Shown here: positions 59,394 to 64,000 of the stretch, in pieces | Layout: each line of letters opens with the position of its first letter | How positions within the stretch are numbered: position 1 is the stretch's first letter | Origin: Sycobia sp. Sy_11 | Lineage: Eukaryota > Arthropoda > Insecta > Hymenoptera > Epichrysomallidae | NCBI GenBank assembly: GCA_018907035.1 | Contig: JACCIC010000096.1 | Coordinates: forward strand, 715,001 to 779,000 | Direction of reading: 5' to 3' | DNA length: 64,000 nucleotides | The notes under the pieces: model-generated | The model's database searches: none | What the model was told of the DNA's origin: nothing | Seen by the model: only the letters and a program-made list of their open reading frames with translations | Translations under genes and position numbers: made by a program

Positions 59394-59438
<45 letters not shown>
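59394..59438 (+). repeat. TG microsatellite
   Basis: A perfect TG array of about 22 units. Confidence 0.95.
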
Positions 59439-59440
<2 letters not shown>

Positions 59441-59620
59441 ACCGGGTGTCTCAGAATTAATTAGTCCGATTCCTTTGTACACAAAGATTGGACAGAGAGA
59501 CGTTCTAAGCGAAAGTCTTGAGAAGTGGTGTCAAAAAACGGTAGAGGCTTGCGTATTAATTAGGCCGCCCCATCGACAGATTCCACCATTTTTTGTTTTT
59601 TTTTTCTTCGTCAATAGTTC
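59439..59620. repeat. Possible dispersed repeat starting CCGGGTGTCTCA
   Basis: ACCGGGTGTCTCAGAATTAA follows the TG array directly. Words of the type CCGGGTGTCCCA are common at the starts of insect dispersed repeats as far as I recall, so this may be the edge of a repeat copy. Its far end is not defined. Confidence 0.25.
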
Positions 59621-59884
59621 CGCCTAGTTTCTCCTTTTCCAGGCCCACGAGGGCTGGCCGAGATCTGTGCGTCCTGATTGCCCGATGGACACTGGCGCGT
59701 AGCGCAAAAACTATTCGCAATAGTCCAATATTGATTTGACATTTACACATAACTAATGAACGATGCTGGCGTGATGCGTTGATTAGTTATTTCGTAAAAA
59801 CCGTGTATATATATGTGGCGAGGCGGGGCGAGGATGAAACAATCAGCGAATCGAAGAACGCCAATAAGGAACCGTCACGTATAT

Positions 59885-59921
<37 letters not shown>

Positions 59922-59930
59922 TATATAGAT

Positions 59931-59983
<53 letters not shown>

Positions 59984-60216
59984 CGAACGGTTCATCAAGA
60001 GAAACCTGATGTCGTCTTTATCGTCGCCTCGGCCCCCGTGCGAGAGCTCCTCGCTTTTCGGCTTTTTACGATTCGCGAGGGTCGCGCGAACGACAAAGGC
60101 GAAAGTACATTTAGATATTTATACACAGCGCCATATAATTCTTATGGGTGCTCTTCCCTGTCTGTCCCGCATTTTTGCGTTATATAGCCTCACCCGCGGG
60201 GTTATAAGAGCGGGAG

Positions 60217-60219
<3 letters not shown>
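59621..60219. other. Mixed DNA with TA and GATA arrays
   Basis: Unique DNA flanks a TA array (59887-59919) and a GATA array (59931-59982). No gene is recognised. Confidence 0.55.
59887..59982 (+). repeat. TA array followed by GATA tetranucleotide array
   Basis: A TA array (59887-59919) passes into thirteen GATA units (59931-59982). Confidence 0.95.

Positions 60220-60278
<59 letters not shown>
60220..60278 (+). repeat. GA microsatellite
   Basis: A GA array of about 29 units with one GG interruption. Confidence 0.95.
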
Positions 60279-60281
<3 letters not shown>

Positions 60282-60530
60282 TGTGTTTGGTCGAAAAAAG
60301 TTTAAACGAGTGAGCACCTCGAGCGAGGCAATTGCGCGTTTGCTCCTCCTCCCCCGTCTCTTCGGTCTCCTCCTTCTTCTACCCTCTGGCGGCTCTTATC
60401 CTTATTCCTCCCCCCCCCTTTTTACGAAGGTGCTTTACCGTTGACGATCTGCATACGCGTAATGGCAATGATAAATTTCGAGTGTCCCTTTTTTGTTGTT
60501 GTTGCTGCTATTCATAGCCGGCGCTCATGG
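60279..60530. other. Mixed DNA after the GA array
   Basis: Moderately GC-rich, pyrimidine-rich unique DNA (CTCCTCC-type) with a C run near 60408. Nothing recognisable was found. Confidence 0.5.
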
Positions 60531-60925
60531 GCAGGATTATATTTTTAGGGATGAATAAAGTAATGGAGCGAGACTTTTGCAAAATACATTCGTATCTACT
60601 ATTTCAGTAATCTCTATCTAGATAGTCCTTTTATCTGTCCATTGTGCATAGAGTGCTTATTATTTTATTATAAAACTATAGTTATCATTTTCGAACTTCA
60701 TCGTATATCTATATACAGTAACAGTAAATGATTAGATTTTTGCTTTTATTTACCTATAAAATTGAGCACTGTGAAAATCTTTTAGATGCATCTGCGTACT
60801 TACCAGCTGAAACAAAAAAAAAATTTATAATTAAAAACTAATAATTATTTATAGTATCGCTTAAAATTATATAACTAGAATGTTTTTATTTACTTCAATA
60901 GTAATTTATTCTCATTTTATATACT

Positions 60926-60966
<41 letters not shown>

Positions 60967-62480
60967 TAATAATAATAACAACAACAATAACAACAATTCG
61001 CCTTATTTTTCATAGTGTAAACTTATTAAATACTTCATACTGCAATGTAATGTCCTGATCAATATTATAAATAACAAGAGAGTAGATGAAAATGATTTAG
61101 TATGAAATATATTCCCTTACTGCGTATATGGAAAAAGAGTTGAGAATATGTTGGAAATATTTATTGATAAAATAAAAAATAAAGACTACAGCGACCCACT
61201 TAATTATTTCAAATGTAGCGATTTCTTAAAAAGTCATCCAAATTGGCTTTTGTTTGGTCACTGTTAGCAACTAAAAGAAAATATTTTTTACACTTCTTTA
61301 ATTATTCTGCAGTAGAAATTCAATTCGGTCGAATAAGCAATTCTGGACAAAACTGAACTTTTATATATCATACAATCATCTATTATAAATGTTCTCCATA
61401 GTTTATATTTCAAATAAATTATAGGTCACAGTCAAAAAGTATATGACTATCGGATATTTACCGAAGCACATATAATTTCAATTAATACACTGATGGTCAT
61501 TTAATCCCTAATCGAAATGATCGTATTTTTAATCATAAAATAAAATCTGAACATAAAAATTTTTTCCCTCGCCAAGCTAAAATCATAATTCAGCTCGAAC
61601 AGTCCTCGATTTATAATAAAAAAATTCATGGTCCAAGGACTTTTCTCTGAAGTTATCAAGGTCAAGGCCATGGCCACGATTTGTGAATCAGGCCAGACCC
61701 GAAAACTTTTATGCGAATAATTATTTAAAAGAATCGTAAGATCTTAGTCTTTTAAAAAGACATCTACCTTTTATAGACAATTATTATAATCGAACTCTAA
61801 AAAACTAAAGGTCTATTACCAACAAGATAAACACATATACTCGGGCGTAGAATTTTTCGCTCTTTCATATATTTTGATAATTGTCTGTTACAAATATATA
61901 TGCAATCGAACAATCCTTACGTGTCATTTATTTATTACGATCATTCATTTGAATTAAATAGTATGCGAGACGATTCCGGCTTTTCCATCCATTGGTATAT
62001 AAGAGCAATTCTAATAACAAAGTACAAATGAAATTAACCATCAAAATGAAAGAAAATAATTAGCATTTGGATCAGGATCGTGCAGGTTTTAAAAGTCTTC
62101 TCCTCCATCAATAATTTCTTTCCTCTCGTTTGTAAATAGAACTGCCATATGTTGCGTGTTATTGTGTCTTTTTATATGAATCGACTTTGCAAGTCGTTTA
62201 ATTCGCAAAAAAAATTCTATTGCGTAAATGAAGAGGAGAATTTCCACATCCGCCCTCCTGTGCCGCGCAATTATTCCAATTGATTCGTGATTGAAGTGCC
62301 AGTTGTTTTTCGAAGTTGCCTTTAAAATACAAAACAATCCTCTGAATACATTTTCAGACTTGGGCTGAAATCAGTTGTTACAACTATCAACCGCTTTGTG
62401 TAACATATCATAAGAATCGCTCAGAACAAATATTTCAACAACCGACCAATAGTCAACGAGCTGCGCGACACAATTTAAGC
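60531..62480. other. Long AT-rich stretch
   Basis: AT-rich unique DNA with an AAT array (60928-60966) grading into AAC units. TCAAGGTCA at 61656-61664 matches the FTZ-F1/ERR nuclear-receptor consensus exactly. A minus-strand frame of 82 codons (62089-62337) is not recognisable. Confidence 0.5.
60928..60998. repeat. AAT trinucleotide array
   Basis: About thirteen AAT units followed by mixed AAT and AAC units. Confidence 0.9.
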
Positions 62481-62627
62481 ATCGAAATATCAGCGCGCAA
62501 AATATTCTAAGAAAGTGCTTGGACCTATACCGAATAGGGGCCAATCCAAAGAAGAATTAAACGTTAAGGCGTCGAAAGGGGGGGGGGCTCAATACAAGTC
62601 CCTGGGATTGCTTTGCGAAAGAGTCTC

Positions 62628-62629
<2 letters not shown>

Positions 62630-62685
<56 letters not shown>

Positions 62686-62716
62686 CCTCTCTCCCGCTCT
62701 GCCTCCCTCTCGCTCA
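62630..62716 (+). repeat. CT microsatellite
   Basis: A long CT array, perfect to about 62670 and imperfect afterwards. Confidence 0.95.
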
Positions 62717-63267
62717 CCAAGCGGCTCCGCGCAAGGAAGACGTGATCGATGCTATTGGGATGCGAGGGCGTGTTTCTGGTGCGGGAGGTTGCCGAGACAA
62801 ATGGACGTCGCGCGTCTCACGGCCACGCCCTACGAGCTATACGCGCGCCGCAACCGCCGCCGCCGCAGCCGCCTCGCCGAGAGGGCGCGCGAGGAGCGGC
62901 GCGGGGAGGGGAGGAGAGAGGGAAGGCAGCAGAGACAGAGCCGATGGAGCTCGAGACTGCATCGTATAAATATATATATGTATATACACGCGCGTACAGC
63001 TATATGGATATGCGTGCGTGCGTGCGCGCGCGCGCGTGTGGGCACACACATACGCAGGCACGGAGACGGAGACAGCGCAAAAGTACGTACGGCGGCTTTT
63101 AATGTATGCCGCGTATAGCACGGGAGGTCACCCTTCCCCTCCCCCCTTCCTCCACCAACGACCCTCCCGCCGCGTTGCCTCGCCCCCGCTGTACGCGCTC
63201 TCCTGCGTTCGCGTGACACATACGCGCTCGCGGGTGCGCGCCGCACGCGCGTTGTTATATACGTGTA

Positions 63268-63272
<5 letters not shown>

Positions 63273-63314
<42 letters not shown>

Positions 63315-63433
63315 GCGCGCGGTATACCGGTTTACTGCGGTGATCAGAGAAGAGAGGGAGCGTGGCAGGGAGAAGTTCTTTTCCGTCCCCGGTAATCCTT
63401 CCTCTCCTTTTTCTCCTCTCAGGCAATTCGTGC

Positions 63434-63487
<54 letters not shown>
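63273..63487. repeat. Two TA arrays
   Basis: TA arrays of about 19 and 26 units (63273-63310, 63436-63487) flank unique DNA. Confidence 0.95.
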
Positions 63488-63495
<8 letters not shown>

Positions 63496-63625
63496 TTGCT
63501 TTCTTAATCTGGAAATAATCTTGGCACTGCTTGGTCATGCAGGCCGTGTTTGCATTTATGTAAAGCGCGTCAAGAAATGGCGAATTATAAATTTAAAATA
63601 CGTTGGTTTAGACACAAGCACGCGT

Positions 63626-63665
<40 letters not shown>
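63626..63665 (+). repeat. CA microsatellite
   Basis: A perfect CA array of about 20 units. Confidence 0.95.
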
Positions 63666-63668
<3 letters not shown>

Positions 63669-63775
63669 TAACAAATGTCCTTTGATCTAAGGGGTATTAT
63701 TAACAGCTAAACGGGACCTTTTTTCTTTTAATTACAAGAAAAAAGATCTCAGCAACAATATATATATATAGACGT

Positions 63776-63819
63776 TGAAGAAGCTGCGCTGTCCTCGTAT
63801 ATAGCAAGCCGAAACGTTT
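63776..63819 (+). repeat. Hairpin motif ending in CGAAACGTT (copy 3)
   Basis: TGAAGAAGC is followed about 25 bases later by GCAAGCCGAAACGTTT. The ends match the copies at 12,600 and 21,326, while the middle is longer and pairs only weakly. Confidence 0.35.
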
Positions 63820-64000
63820 GAAAGTCACGCTCGCGTGCGTTCGTACGCTTGTTCATGAATAATTTCATGAAAAAGAAATTCATTTAAATATACGTACGTA
63901 TATACGTTATGCAGCAGGCACACGTAGAAATGATGTTTGTGGATTTTGACATATATCGAAACGTGGAAAGTTTATGAGTATCCTTGTATCCTTTTTTTTT

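Larger units (their letters stand above)
62481..64000. other. CpG-rich block with CT, TA and CA arrays
   Basis: The block holds a G run (62578-62587), a CT array (62630-62716), CpG-rich DNA (62730-63260), TA arrays (63273-63310, 63436-63487) and a CA array (63626-63665). Frames up to 198 codons overlap on both strands and are low-complexity. The last part (63670-64000) is unique and AT-rich apart from the hairpin motif at 63776. Confidence 0.55.

Noticed and set aside
62830..63426. 198-codon minus-strand frame
   Set aside because: CpG-rich DNA with a translated TA array, and three plus-strand frames overlap it.
1..64000. CRISPR array, telomeric TTAGG repeats, intact LTR or DNA transposon
   Set aside because: No direct repeats with regular unique spacers, no TTAGG array, no long terminal repeats and no transposase or polymerase-like frame were seen.
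1..64000. Known insect microRNAs
   Set aside because: I looked by eye for the mature sequences I know (let-7, bantam, miR-1, miR-2, miR-8, miR-9, miR-10, miR-184, miR-276 and others) and found none. A covariance or small-RNA search could still find unfamiliar ones.

Overview
The window looks like non-coding nuclear DNA from an arthropod, most probably a hymenopteran and perhaps an ant. This rests on style of sequence, not on any marker gene: very dense TA, GA/CT and TG/CA dinucleotide arrays, AT-rich DNA alternating with GC-rich blocks in which CpG is not depleted, tRNA-derived relics, and no prokaryotic gene structure. I found no protein-coding gene that I can support. Nearly every long reading frame is a translated microsatellite (runs of Tyr-Ile, Arg-Glu, Ser-Leu, Cys-Val or His-Thr) or lies in a GC-rich block that is open in several frames on both strands. 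No intact transposon, CRISPR array or rRNA operon is visible, and no canonical tRNA gene or miRNA that I know.

The layout is a two-state mosaic. AT-rich blocks of about 0.5 to 2.5 kb with few microsatellites (for example 7.3-8.4, 11.1-12.6, 20.9-23.3, 24.1-25.7, 28.0-29.3, 35.2-36.7, 39.6-42.1, 46.6-48.7, 51.3-52.8 and 60.5-62.5 kb) alternate with CpG-rich, microsatellite-loaded blocks (for example 2.1-3.2, 3.7-4.8, 8.9-11.0, 12.8-13.6, 18.1-20.9, 25.7-28.0, 33.2-35.2, 38.5-39.6, 42.4-43.9, 48.8-51.3, 52.8-54.4 and 62.5-64.0 kb). The CpG-rich blocks hold the candidate regulatory signals: consensus TATA boxes near 15,057, 26,403, 43,181 and 58,002, a GC-box run near 26,213, G-quadruplex motifs, and many GAGAG tracts of the kind bound by insect GAGA-type factors.

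The AT-rich blocks hold most of the old repeat relics: a degenerate tandem repeat of about 110 bp (930-1,310), a SINE with a tRNA-Thr(AGT)-like head (14,167-14,352), tRNA-like relics (457-540 and 48,022-48,120), a possible 5S-rRNA-like relic (37,970-38,080), and a microsatellite-free stretch that resembles worn-down coding DNA of a transposon (21,421-22,930). A short hairpin motif ending in CGAAACGTY occurs three times (12,600, 21,326 and 63,776). Several perfect inverted repeats also stand out.

The best reading is an intergenic or very large intronic region. Whether the CpG-rich blocks are promoters or enhancers of a neighbouring gene cannot be settled from this sequence. I did not find a convincing new biological system.
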